Shown one piece after another: positions 41,706 to 50,810 of a DNA stretch of 64,000 nt. The translations under genes and the position numbers were made by a program. Source of the DNA: Bacillus_BE sp042263505 (GTDB taxonomy: Bacteria > Bacillota > Bacilli > Bacillales > Cytobacillaceae); the NCBI RefSeq assembly GCF_042263505.1, contig NZ_JBHKFI010000017.1, positions 46,290 through 110,289 on the forward strand. Direction: 5' to 3'. Within the stretch, counting starts at the first letter, position 1. Every line of letters begins with the position of its first letter. The notes beneath the pieces were generated by a model. The model was not told where the DNA came from. It saw only the letters and a list, made by a program, of their open reading frames with translations, and searched no databases.

Positions 41706-42886
41706 TGGATAATATAACTTATCTTTATAATGTGAATCATCATGTTTATTGGGGAATCTTAATTGCCATTTATTTTTTTTATACAGGAATAAGTGCAGGA
41801 GCCTTCTTGATTTCTAGCTTGGGAAATGTATTTGGAATTAAAAAATATAAAATGGTTGAAAAAACAGGTGTAATATTATCTATCGTATTTTTAGCAATCG
41901 CTCCATTGCACTTAATTGCAGATTTACAGCAACCAGCAAAGTTCTGGCATCTACTAGTAAATATACATTTTACTTCTGCAATGTCATATGGAGTATTTTT
42001 ACTATTGATATATTTTCTTACTTGTATTATTTATGCATGGTTTATATTTAGAGAGGATCTTGCAAGATATTTAATAGAGAAAAATAATTGGAGATCAAAA
42101 CTCTATAGTCTCATTATTTTAAAGGATAAACGATTAGACAATAAGACCTTGAATAGAGATGCTGCTTGGAAAAGGCGATTAGGAATTTTCGGAATACTAT
42201 TAGCATTGCTCCTAGAAGGGTATACGGGATTTCTCTTAGCCGATGTACAAACAAGAGCATTATGGCATAATGCGTTAATGCCATGGATCTTCTTGATGTC
42301 TGCCTTGGTATCAGGTACTGGAGTATTTATAGTTGTATTGATGATTGTAGAAAAATCAAAGGTAGGAATGCTTGTACCAGAGGTAAAAAAAGTAATTGTA
42401 GATATGACACAACTAATGAAATGGTTTATTGTCATTGACGGTGCTATGTTGATTTCTACTTTCATTACACTTTGGTATGGGAATCAAGAGTCATATGCAG
42501 CAGGTTACTTTTTATTAAGGGGAGATGAACAAGTTGGTTTCATCGGAATCGAACTTATTTTGGGTCTGCTAGTACCTTTAATCTTGATGTCACTTCCTAA
42601 GATAAAAGAAAGCAATGTTTGTATCGTTATTTCTTCGATTTTAGCGATTATTGGCGTAGTAGCTATGAGAATAAATTTTGTTATTGGAGGGCAAAAGATC
42701 CCTTTAACAGGGAACAAAATACTACAGTATCAAATCGAACCATCCCAATTGACAATCGTAATCTCGTTTGCTATAGCAGCATCAATTATTTTAGCTTTCT
42801 TCTATTATTTACTACCAATGAATCATAACTATACTCCAAATCATGGTAAAAACAAGAACCAAATAGGTTCTCAGAAAGGAGCGTAA
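41705..42886 (+). CDS. NrfD/PsrC-type membrane anchor, quinol-oxidising subunit
   Basis: A 393-residue protein with about nine hydrophobic helices, starting YWGILIAIYFFYTGISAGAF and ending AAIILAFFYYLLP-like. The GAFLISSLG and PLHLIADLQQP blocks are typical of NrfD/PsrC. It would oxidise menaquinol at the outer face and pass electrons to the Fe-S subunit. Its start overlaps the previous stop, and the catalytic subunit follows after four bases. Length is on the long side because of the TM-flanking loop near residue 130. Confidence 0.87.
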   Translation: MDNITYLYNVNHHVYWGILIAIYFFYTGISAGAFLISSLGNVFGIKKYKMVEKTGVILSIVFLAIAPLHLIADLQQPAKFWHLLVNIHFTSAMSYGVFLLLIYFLTCIIYAWFIFREDLARYLIEKNNWRSKLYSLIILKDKRLDNKTLNRDAAWKRRLGIFGILLALLLEGYTGFLLADVQTRALWHNALMPWIFLMSALVSGTGVFIVVLMIVEKSKVGMLVPEVKKVIVDMTQLMKWFIVIDGAMLISTFITLWYGNQESYAAGYFLLRGDEQVGFIGIELILGLLVPLILMSLPKIKESNVCIVISSILAIIGVVAMRINFVIGGQKIPLTGNKILQYQIEPSQLTIVISFAIAASIILAFFYYLLPMNHNYTPNHGKNKNQIGSQKGA

Positions 42887-42890
42887 GATT

Positions 42891-45710
42891 ATGAAAACTT
42901 CAAGGAGAAGTTTTATTAAAGGTTCAGCAGTACTTGGAACAGCATTGGCTGTTGGTTCTTCTATTAAAGTACTTGCTAGTGATAAAAATAAAGAAATCCC
43001 AGATTACATCTCAGGTGCACCAGGTTATGATACCTTGGACACATCAGAGGATGTTGATATTATTTATAGTGTTTGTTTACAATGCCGGTCAGATTGCACG
43101 ATTAGAGGGAAGGTAAAAAACGGGCAAATATTAAAACTTGATGGCAGTCCTTATAGTATTATGACAATGCCTGAACCTGTTCCTTATGAAACTAATCCAA
43201 AAGATGTTGTAAATATACGAGGAAAAATGTGTGCACGGGGGCAAGCTGGGATTCAAACAGCTTATGACCCTATGAGAATAAAACAACCTTTGAAACGCGT
43301 TGGCCCACGGGGTTCAGGAAAATGGAAAGCAATTAGTTGGGATGAGGCATTTAAAGAAATAGTTAATGGGGGAGATTTATTTAATGAAGGACAAGTAGAT
43401 GGGTTTAAGGATGTTTATGATCCAAACACTCCTATTAATCCTAGTGCCCCAGAGCTTGGTCCAAAATCAAACCAATTTACTTTCTTGGCTGGTCGTATTG
43501 AAGATGGTAGAAAACAATTTGCAAAGCGATTTGTACAAAATGCATTTGGGTCTATTAATTTCTTTGATCATACAAGTATTTGTGAGATCAGTCATCATAT
43601 CGCATATACGCAAACAATGCCAGGTAAAAACAATTTTAAACCGGATTTTGCTAACGCACATTATATTATCATGTTCGGGGGTTCTTTATGTGAAGCTAAC
43701 TTTCCAATGAATAATCTAGCTTATAAGTTAGGTGCGTTTAAAGAAAGGGGCGGTAAACTGATAGATGTTGAGCCCAGATTTTCTGGTACTGCAGCTAAAG
43801 CAGATATTTGGTTACCGGTAAAACCCGGTGGTGATGGTGCATTAGCACTAGGAATGCTTAGGTGGATAATTGAAAACAACCGATATGATAAACATTTTTT
43901 AGAAAATCCATCAAAAACGGCTGCCAATGCAGATGGTGAATTTTCATGGTCTGATGCGACATATTTAGTTAATTTACAAACACGAAAGTTCTTAAGACCT
44001 TCAGAAGTAGGTATTAAGGGGAGCGAAAGTGATTTCGTTGTTATAAATGGTGGGGTTCCCAAATTAAATACTTCTGCTAATCGAGGGGACTTAGAAGGAT
44101 TATTGGAGATAAACGGAATAAAATGTAAAACATCGTTTACTCTCTTAAAAGAAGAAGTTATGAAACTCTCAATGAAAGAGTATGCTAAGCTTTCAGGAAT
44201 AAGTGAAAAACAAATTGCACAAACGGCTGAGGAATTTACTTCCTATGGAAAAACAGCTGTTGCTGACTTCTATCGTGGTCCAGTTAAACATACGAATGGT
44301 TTCTATAATGGACGCGCTATCATATTGTTAAATGTTTTAATAGGAAACATAGATTGGAAGGGTGGATTATCTGTTGGTGGAGGAAGTCTTCATGAAATGG
44401 GTGGTGAAGAAAATACAAAATATGATGTAGTGAACATGCATCCTAATAAATTTACTGCATCAGGTATTCCACTTTCAAGAGAAGGAAAGCATTATGAAGA
44501 TTCAACAGAATATAAAAAGAACGGTTATCCCGCAAAAAGACCATGGTTCCCGTTTTCTGAAAGTATGTATCAAGAAGTAATTGCAGGTCTTGCGGATGGA
44601 TATCCATACAAAACAAAAATATTATTCCTTCATATGGGAACCCCTGCTTATACTGCACCAGGTATTAAAAATATTGTCATCAATACATTAAAAGATACAA
44701 AAAAAGTACCGCTATTTATCGCGTGTGATATTTTAATTGGGGAAACATCTATGTATGCAGATTATATATTGCCGGATGTTTCGTATCTTGAACAGTGGGA
44801 TACCCCACATACTGCACCTACTATTGTTTCGGCATTATCAAAAGTTCGTCAGCCAATGACAAAAGTATTTCCTGAAACTAAATCATTAGAGGAAATCCTT
44901 ATTGCAATTTCAAAAAAAATGAATCTATCAGGATTTGGTGATAATGGATTTGGTTCAGGAATGCCATTAAATAAACCCGAAGATTTTTATTTAAAGTTAG
45001 TAGCAAATATAGCGATTGAAGGCGGAGTACCTGGTGATACAGAAGAAGCTAAGATTAAATATGTCTTAGACCGTGGAGGAATATTTGAAAGTCCAGATAA
45101 GGCTTATGATGGATCTTATTTAGCTCACAGGTATGAAAATATAACTCGTATTTATTCAGAAGAAGTTGGTTCATCAAGACACAGCATTACTGGAGAGTTC
45201 TTCAAAGGGGTTCCAACCTATGAACCTATTAAGGATTTAAAAGGAAATGTAATTGACGATAAGGAGTATCCTTTTACATTAATAACATATAAGATTCCTT
45301 TTCATACTCAATCAAGGACAGTTACAAATCCATGGTTAATGGAGATCTTACCTGAAAATTTTGTAGATATGAATGCAGATGATGCCAAAAGGTTAGGTAT
45401 TAAAAATGGAAATCTAGTTCGTATTGTTTCTGCAACAAATAAAAAAGGTGAAATAGGAAAAGCAAGATTGCTACAAGGAATTAGACCAGGGGTCGTAGCT
45501 GTTTCGGGACATTATGGGCACTGGGCTTTAGGTTCTCAAGATGTTGTTGTAAATGGTAAAAAGATAAAAGGGGATAAAATGAGGCAAGGTGGAATTAATC
45601 CTAATCCAGTTATGAGATTGGATACTTCGATTGGTAATGTTTGCTTAGAAGATCCTGTTGGTGGCAGTGCTTCATTTAATGACACGAAGATAAAAGTACT
45701 AAAGGTTTAG
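42891..45710 (+). CDS. Tat-exported molybdopterin reductase catalytic subunit (ArrA/TtrA/SrrA type)
   Basis: A 939-residue DMSO-reductase-family enzyme. The Tat signal is SRRSFIK followed by a hydrophobic stretch. An N-terminal 4Fe-4S site has C62, C65, C69 and C114 (CX2CX3CX44C). The molybdenum ligand is probably C231 in DHTSICEIS. The C-terminal molybdopterin domain (NPWLMEILPENFVDMNADDA) is complete. The arsenic genes upstream suggest respiratory arsenate reductase. However, the long spacing before the fourth cysteine and blocks such as GGDLFNEGQVDG resemble tetrathionate (TtrA) or Bacillus selenate (SrrA) reductases, so the substrate is unresolved. It acts outside the membrane. Confidence 0.85.
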   Translation: MKTSRRSFIKGSAVLGTALAVGSSIKVLASDKNKEIPDYISGAPGYDTLDTSEDVDIIYSVCLQCRSDCTIRGKVKNGQILKLDGSPYSIMTMPEPVPYETNPKDVVNIRGKMCARGQAGIQTAYDPMRIKQPLKRVGPRGSGKWKAISWDEAFKEIVNGGDLFNEGQVDGFKDVYDPNTPINPSAPELGPKSNQFTFLAGRIEDGRKQFAKRFVQNAFGSINFFDHTSICEISHHIAYTQTMPGKNNFKPDFANAHYIIMFGGSLCEANFPMNNLAYKLGAFKERGGKLIDVEPRFSGTAAKADIWLPVKPGGDGALALGMLRWIIENNRYDKHFLENPSKTAANADGEFSWSDATYLVNLQTRKFLRPSEVGIKGSESDFVVINGGVPKLNTSANRGDLEGLLEINGIKCKTSFTLLKEEVMKLSMKEYAKLSGISEKQIAQTAEEFTSYGKTAVADFYRGPVKHTNGFYNGRAIILLNVLIGNIDWKGGLSVGGGSLHEMGGEENTKYDVVNMHPNKFTASGIPLSREGKHYEDSTEYKKNGYPAKRPWFPFSESMYQEVIAGLADGYPYKTKILFLHMGTPAYTAPGIKNIVINTLKDTKKVPLFIACDILIGETSMYADYILPDVSYLEQWDTPHTAPTIVSALSKVRQPMTKVFPETKSLEEILIAISKKMNLSGFGDNGFGSGMPLNKPEDFYLKLVANIAIEGGVPGDTEEAKIKYVLDRGGIFESPDKAYDGSYLAHRYENITRIYSEEVGSSRHSITGEFFKGVPTYEPIKDLKGNVIDDKEYPFTLITYKIPFHTQSRTVTNPWLMEILPENFVDMNADDAKRLGIKNGNLVRIVSATNKKGEIGKARLLQGIRPGVVAVSGHYGHWALGSQDVVVNGKKIKGDKMRQGGINPNPVMRLDTSIGNVCLEDPVGGSASFNDTKIKVLKV

Positions 45711-45764
45711 TATAAAATTAGCTCAGATAAAGATAAACTTATATTTTGGTGGGGGTGATTTGCT

Positions 45765-46421
45765 ATGATTACTGAGACTTCACTGGAACTTTCTAAAACT
45801 AGAGGAATTGTATACCAATGGATTTCAAATATGATTTTACTGGAACCGAATGAACAGAACTTTCAATTTTTAGTAAGTAATAAGATTATTGATGCAATAA
45901 AAAAAATGGTTGAATATACTGTCTATGGAGATAATTTAATTCAAGCAATTGTTGATTGGAGATGTGAACCAGGATTCAAGGAGAAAATGATTGAAGATTT
46001 TAATGAACTATTTTGTATTCCTGGGCCAAAATATATTTATCCTTTTGAATCTTGTTATCGTGAAAGACTTGTTGATGATTCGATAGGTAAAATTTATGGA
46101 TGCACTACTCTAGAAGTCAGCCAAATTTATAAAGTCCTTAGTATAAGATTTAATAAGAAAGAAATCCCAGATCACCTTGGTATTGAGTTATTATTTATGT
46201 CAGAACTTTGTTACTTAGAGGGTGCAAATAGTGAAAACAATCAAAAAGTAGATGCACAAAAGCTTTTTGAGTGGCAAAAAGGATTTTTAAATGATCATCT
46301 CTTTAAATGGGGATTTGAAGTATTAAAGAATATGGAGGAAAAAGCGGAAACAGATTTTTATCGATCTATTGCACAAATGTCGATTGACTTTTTAGAAGAA
46401 GAAAGGTCAATATTCATTTAA
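45765..46421 (+). CDS. TorD-family molybdoenzyme chaperone
   Basis: A 218-residue all-helical cytoplasmic chaperone. The block FNELFCIPGPKYIYPFESCYRE matches the TorD/DmsD signature (LF..PG....P.ES.Y). It binds the Tat signal of the catalytic subunit and holds it until the molybdenum cofactor is in place. GGGGGTG is seven bases before the ATG. It lies directly after the catalytic gene, as ArrD and similar chaperones do. Confidence 0.88.
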   Translation: MITETSLELSKTRGIVYQWISNMILLEPNEQNFQFLVSNKIIDAIKKMVEYTVYGDNLIQAIVDWRCEPGFKEKMIEDFNELFCIPGPKYIYPFESCYRERLVDDSIGKIYGCTTLEVSQIYKVLSIRFNKKEIPDHLGIELLFMSELCYLEGANSENNQKVDAQKLFEWQKGFLNDHLFKWGFEVLKNMEEKAETDFYRSIAQMSIDFLEEERSIFI

Positions 46422-46450
46422 AAATTATATTCATAAAGGAGGGACAATAT

Positions 46451-47572
46451 ATGAGCTTAGCATTTAAACTATTATCTTCATGGTTGAGCCGTTCTTCCAT
46501 ACATTTTGATGATTCTAGATGTATTAATAATAGAAATAAATATGTGAATTGTACAAAATGTGTGGACGTTTGTCCCTCACCTAAAGCATTAGTAATTCAA
46601 GATCAAAAAATATTGTATGATGTGAATTATTGTACAGACTGTAAGAAATGTACATATACATGTAATAGTTCAGTTTTTATAGATATAGATTTAATACAGA
46701 AGCTAAAAAATATTAAATATCAAAAAAGTGTAACATTTTCATGTCAAAAAATAGATAAAGAGAAAAAATTTTTCCCCTTAACATGCCTCTTACAGCTTAA
46801 ATTACCGCACATTCTTTATGCGGCTTTAAAAGATAAAGAAATTAGAATTAAGTATGATAAAAATCTGTGCTATACATGTTCAAATTTTAATGAAAATATA
46901 ATAGATCATATAAAAAACCTTATTCAGGACGCGAGCAATATTCTCGAAAAAATACAATATCAAAAAAAAATAACGATGATATTTAATAATCAAAATTTGA
47001 ATTCTGATGAAAAGATATTTTCTCGATCAGACTTTTTTAAATACATCGCTAATAATACTACTAATGCAACATCAGAAGTATTACCAGATTGGAATAAAAA
47101 AATTTCCTTAAAAGAGAAGCTTAATAGGAATGAAGAGAATATTTTACTTGAATATTGCTTAAAACAACTACTTAAGGATGTTGATGGTTCGGGGAAAAAT
47201 TTAATGATAGATTCAAGTTCTATTGGGATTGCTAAAACTAAAATAAATAGTAACTGTGATCTTTGTGGAATTTGTGTTGCTCATTGCCCAACGGGTTCTC
47301 TTTTAATTAAAAAAAGTGATAACAAGGTTTTTCTTTCACAACAGTTAATGAATTGTATGGATTGTTTTGCTTGTAAAAAAACTTGTCCGAAAGAGGCAAT
47401 TGAATTTGAGTATAATGTTTCTGTAAATGATTTGATGAAAGATCAAATTGATTTATATGAAAAGCAGTTATATTTTTGTGAAAAATGTGGTGAGGTTTCA
47501 CAAAATAAGATATGTGATGAATGTAAAAGAAAAGATAGATTAGAAAATGATATGTTTCAATTCTTTGCATAG
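46451..47572 (+). CDS. Polyferredoxin-like protein of the reductase operon
   Basis: A 373-residue cytoplasmic protein with Fe-S sites at both ends. N-terminal: CTKCVDVCPSPKALV and CTDCKKCTYTC. C-terminal: CDLCGICVAHCPTGSL and CMDCFACKKTCPKEAI, then CEKCGEVSQNKICDEC, a zinc-ribbon-like tail. The middle (about 90-250) has only scattered cysteines and many Asn/Lys residues. It may pass electrons for cofactor assembly or to the reductase; function unknown. GAGGGAC precedes the ATG. tatA follows after 12 bases. Confidence 0.8.
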   Translation: MSLAFKLLSSWLSRSSIHFDDSRCINNRNKYVNCTKCVDVCPSPKALVIQDQKILYDVNYCTDCKKCTYTCNSSVFIDIDLIQKLKNIKYQKSVTFSCQKIDKEKKFFPLTCLLQLKLPHILYAALKDKEIRIKYDKNLCYTCSNFNENIIDHIKNLIQDASNILEKIQYQKKITMIFNNQNLNSDEKIFSRSDFFKYIANNTTNATSEVLPDWNKKISLKEKLNRNEENILLEYCLKQLLKDVDGSGKNLMIDSSSIGIAKTKINSNCDLCGICVAHCPTGSLLIKKSDNKVFLSQQLMNCMDCFACKKTCPKEAIEFEYNVSVNDLMKDQIDLYEKQLYFCEKCGEVSQNKICDECKRKDRLENDMFQFFA

Positions 47573-47584
47573 AGGAGTGGTCAT

Positions 47585-47776
47585 ATGCTATCCAATATTG
47601 GAATTCCTGGTTTAATTCTTATATTAGTTTTGGCACTTATAGTGTTCGGGCCAAAAAAATTACCAGAAATAGGGAAGGCCTTTGGACAGACATTAAAAGA
47701 ATTTAAAAAATCAACACGTGAATTAACGGATGATTTCGAAACAGTAACTAATGAAGAAAAAAATAAACTTTCCTAA
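47585..47776 (+). CDS. tatA: Twin-arginine translocase subunit TatA
   Basis: A 63-residue TatA/TatE protein: a short N-terminal helix (IGIPGLILILVLALIVF), the FGPKKLPEIGKAFGQTLKEFKKS hinge and amphipathic helix, and an acidic tail. It forms the Tat pore. As the last gene after the reductase genes it is probably dedicated to exporting the catalytic subunit with its Fe-S partner; no tatC is in the window, so a genomic TatC must serve. Confidence 0.93.
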   Translation: MLSNIGIPGLILILVLALIVFGPKKLPEIGKAFGQTLKEFKKSTRELTDDFETVTNEEKNKLS

Positions 47777-48006
47777 GTTTAATCTTTTGAAATATTAATA
47801 ATTAAATGAATTAGGGAGTCCATATCTAGGATATCCCTATTTTCTGTTTTATTTTCTTAATTACAAATAAGTTGAATAAAATGGAAAGATAGAATTGCAT
47901 CTTATTTTATTATTTTAAACAAATTTATAACATTTACCGAATAAAAAACAATGTAGATTCTAAGAGAGATATAATATAAATTATCAACTGAACTGTGGTG
48001 AGTGGA

Positions 48007-48939
48007 ATGAAAGTACTTCATCTCTTTTTAACAATAAGTTTGATTGTTAGCACTATTTTACTTACTAGTTGTAGTAATAAATCATCAAATGAGGAAGAAC
48101 TCAGCTTATATTCCGCAAAGAAAACAATTCAAACAAAAGAGCATGATCAAAATGATCATCGATTAAAAATTGGGATTGCTTCTGTTAATTCTCCGCAATT
48201 GTCACTTTCTAAATATAATTTATTAATTCGCTATTTGGAGAAAAATTTACATCTAAAAATTGAAGTAATACAGAAACAAACATACAAGGAAATAAATGAT
48301 ATGTTAAAGAACGGGAAAGTTGATTTTGCATTTATATGCTCACTTTCTTATGTTATTGGAATGAAAGAAGGATATTTAGAGGGTGTAGCTGTTCCTGAGA
48401 TAAATGGCAGTACACTATATCGTTCATACACAATAGTAGGGAAAAATAGTAATTATCATAATATAAAAGATCTCGAAGGAAAGAAGTTTGCCTTCACAGA
48501 TCCGTATTCTTATTCAGGAAGACTATCCTTATTAATGGAGTTACATACATTAGGGAAAAATCCTGAACAGTTTTTTAGCCATACTTATTATACCTATAGC
48601 CACGATAATTCTATAAAATCTGTTGCGTTAGGTATAGTAGATGGTGCAAGTGTTGACGGTCAATTGTATGAGTCGATGAAAACTACGAACCCTGATTTAA
48701 TTTCTCAGACAAAAATTATTGGATTTGGAGAAGAGTCCGGATCTCCCCCATTTGTATCTTCAAAAGAAGTAAATCAAGAAATTGTAAATAAAGTTCAAGC
48801 CATTTTATTTAATTTAGCTGAGACAAATGAAGGTAAAAATATTTTAGGTGAATTAGGTATCGATCGTTATGTTCCTATTCATCAAGAAAATTATAAAACG
48901 ATTGAGAAATCCCTATATTTATTTGGAGAAAAGCCATGA
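48007..48939 (+). CDS. PhnD-like substrate-binding lipoprotein, probable sensor partner
   Basis: A 310-residue lipoprotein: hydrophobic leader and lipobox LTSC (C22), then a PhnD-type periplasmic-binding fold (LKIGIASVNSPQLS, DFAFICSLSYVIG, LEGKKFAFTDPYSYSG, ILGELGIDRYVP). Apart from the lipobox the only cysteine is C111 in FICS, in the ligand-cleft segment. PhnD-family proteins in AioXSR and similar systems bind arsenite through a cysteine. The gene overlaps the kinase start by four bases, so it probably gives the ligand signal to the kinase. Phosphonate transport is unlikely, as no permease genes are present. Confidence 0.8.
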   Translation: MKVLHLFLTISLIVSTILLTSCSNKSSNEEELSLYSAKKTIQTKEHDQNDHRLKIGIASVNSPQLSLSKYNLLIRYLEKNLHLKIEVIQKQTYKEINDMLKNGKVDFAFICSLSYVIGMKEGYLEGVAVPEINGSTLYRSYTIVGKNSNYHNIKDLEGKKFAFTDPYSYSGRLSLLMELHTLGKNPEQFFSHTYYTYSHDNSIKSVALGIVDGASVDGQLYESMKTTNPDLISQTKIIGFGEESGSPPFVSSKEVNQEIVNKVQAILFNLAETNEGKNILGELGIDRYVPIHQENYKTIEKSLYLFGEKP

Positions 48940-50810
48940 ACAAGATTAATAAAAAAATATATACTGCTCTTTCAGCAGTATCAATTCAATTAAAAATCTA
49001 TGGTATGGTATTCTTGGTTATTCTACTAGTAACATCTATTAGCCTATTTGTAATTAGAATTTCAATTCAAAATACACTTACAGCACAGATTGAAGATAGG
49101 GCAAAATCTATTAGTAGTGATATATCTTCTAGAAGTGTGGATTTGATATTAACAAATAATATTTATGGTATGCAAAGTTTAATTAGTGATACATTAAATA
49201 GTTACCATGATATTGAATATATTTTTATTTTAAATGATAAAGGGGAATTAATCGTTCAGTCAAAACCTAATATGCCAATTAGTGAAGAACTGAAAACGGC
49301 GAATAAACCTATTATCAAAAATTCAAATGATGAAGTAAATCATACAAAAAAAATTAATAGTGAGAAAGGAATTATATTGGATTCTGCTTCCCCTATACTA
49401 CAGGGAGGAACTGTTAGAGTTGGATTAAATTATAGTAGTCTTTATGATGCGTTGGATAAAATAACCAATCAACTTATTTTTTCGATGATTGGCCTCCTCA
49501 TTATATCCGCTTTAATTGTATTTGGGTTAACTAAAATATTAACATATCCAATTAATCAATTAGTTCACCTTACGAACGAAGTATCAAAAGGGAAGCTATC
49601 ACAAAGAATTCATTCTTCAGCGGATGATGAAATTGGAAAATTGACAAAGTCATTCAATAAAATGTTAGATTCTCTTCAAAAAGTTGAAAAAGAGAAAGAA
49701 GAGTATATTGAACAAATAAAAAACCGAAACAAAGAGCTTTCATTACTAAATAATTTATCTAAAAATCTAACAAATGTTAATCAATTAAGAGATATGTTGA
49801 GTAAATTTGCTAGTGAGCTTGTTGAATTATTGAACTTGAATAGTGCATATATTGAGGTTGAAATTGAGGGGCAAACAGAAGTTTTTTTTGATCGCAAAGC
49901 TTTTTGCAGGAATCTGTATGAAAATCAAAATGTTTGTGCACAGGGGAGCTGTATAAAGGGAGAAGTCAATTATATTCATAATATACCTTTAAAGATGAAT
50001 AATGGGAAAATAATTGGGAGAATATCAATCTGTTGTGTAAATGAGCTTGGTAATACTTTCATTAATATATTGTCTTCATTAGCTAATCAATTGGCAGTAT
50101 CAGTAGAGAATTTACAATTATGGAATGAAATTAAAAAGAAAGAAGAAATTCGATTAATGCTATTAGAAAAACTTATCCATGCACAAGAGGATGAGCGAAA
50201 GAGGATTGCTAGAGAACTACATGATGAGACGAGCCATTCCTTATCTTCAATGCTTGTAGAGTTAAAAATGTTACAAGAAGGAAGTGAAAAAAGGAAGATA
50301 GAAGCAATAGGAAATTTACGTAAGCTCGTACAAGTAGCAATTGAGGAGGTACATCAGTTGGCATGGCAACTTAGACCTAATATTTTAGATAAGTTTGGTT
50401 TGAAAGTTGCAATTGAAAGGTATGTAGAGGAATTTAAAAAGGTAAATAATGTTGAAGTGGATTTGGTGATAAGTGGAGAATTAGGAGTCTTAAAGCAGGA
50501 AACGGAAACTGCTATTTTTCGTTTGATACAAGAGTCATTAACAAACATCTCAAAATATGCAGGTGCAACTTTTGTTAGTATTATCTTGATTTCAGTAGAA
50601 AATCAAGTTTCTATTGTCATTGAAGATGACGGAATTGGATTTGATGTAAAAGAAGTACTTGAAAGAGATCCATCAAAGGAACATTTAGGACTTCTTGGAA
50701 TGCATGAGAGGATATCAATACTCGATGGAACCCTTGACATAGAATCCGAACCTAAGAAAGGTACAACAATTTTGGCGAAAATTCCTCATGTAAGGAGAGG
50801 CGATAATTAA
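48936..50810 (+). CDS. Sensor histidine kinase, NarX/NreB-like (HisKA_3)
   Basis: A 624-residue membrane kinase. Helix 1 at about 20-45, an extracellular domain to about 178, helix 2 at 180-200, HAMP at 200-255, a coiled coil, a GAF-like domain (280-395), then HisKA_3 with H429 in RIARELHDETSH and the HATPase domain with DDGIGFDV and GLLGMHERI. The GAF-like region has five cysteines: C324, C334, C339 and the pair C366-C367, a possible Fe-S or thiol sensor. It overlaps the lipoprotein gene and the regulator gene and should phosphorylate that regulator. Confidence 0.87.
   Translation: MNKINKKIYTALSAVSIQLKIYGMVFLVILLVTSISLFVIRISIQNTLTAQIEDRAKSISSDISSRSVDLILTNNIYGMQSLISDTLNSYHDIEYIFILNDKGELIVQSKPNMPISEELKTANKPIIKNSNDEVNHTKKINSEKGIILDSASPILQGGTVRVGLNYSSLYDALDKITNQLIFSMIGLLIISALIVFGLTKILTYPINQLVHLTNEVSKGKLSQRIHSSADDEIGKLTKSFNKMLDSLQKVEKEKEEYIEQIKNRNKELSLLNNLSKNLTNVNQLRDMLSKFASELVELLNLNSAYIEVEIEGQTEVFFDRKAFCRNLYENQNVCAQGSCIKGEVNYIHNIPLKMNNGKIIGRISICCVNELGNTFINILSSLANQLAVSVENLQLWNEIKKKEEIRLMLLEKLIHAQEDERKRIARELHDETSHSLSSMLVELKMLQEGSEKRKIEAIGNLRKLVQVAIEEVHQLAWQLRPNILDKFGLKVAIERYVEEFKKVNNVEVDLVISGELGVLKQETETAIFRLIQESLTNISKYAGATFVSIILISVENQVSIVIEDDGIGFDVKEVLERDPSKEHLGLLGMHERISILDGTLDIESEPKKGTTILAKIPHVRRGDN

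Noticed and set aside
48007..48939. Phosphonate ABC transporter binding protein as the annotation
   Set aside because: The fold is PhnD-like, but no permease or ATPase gene is adjacent and the gene overlaps a sensor kinase, so a signalling role is preferred.
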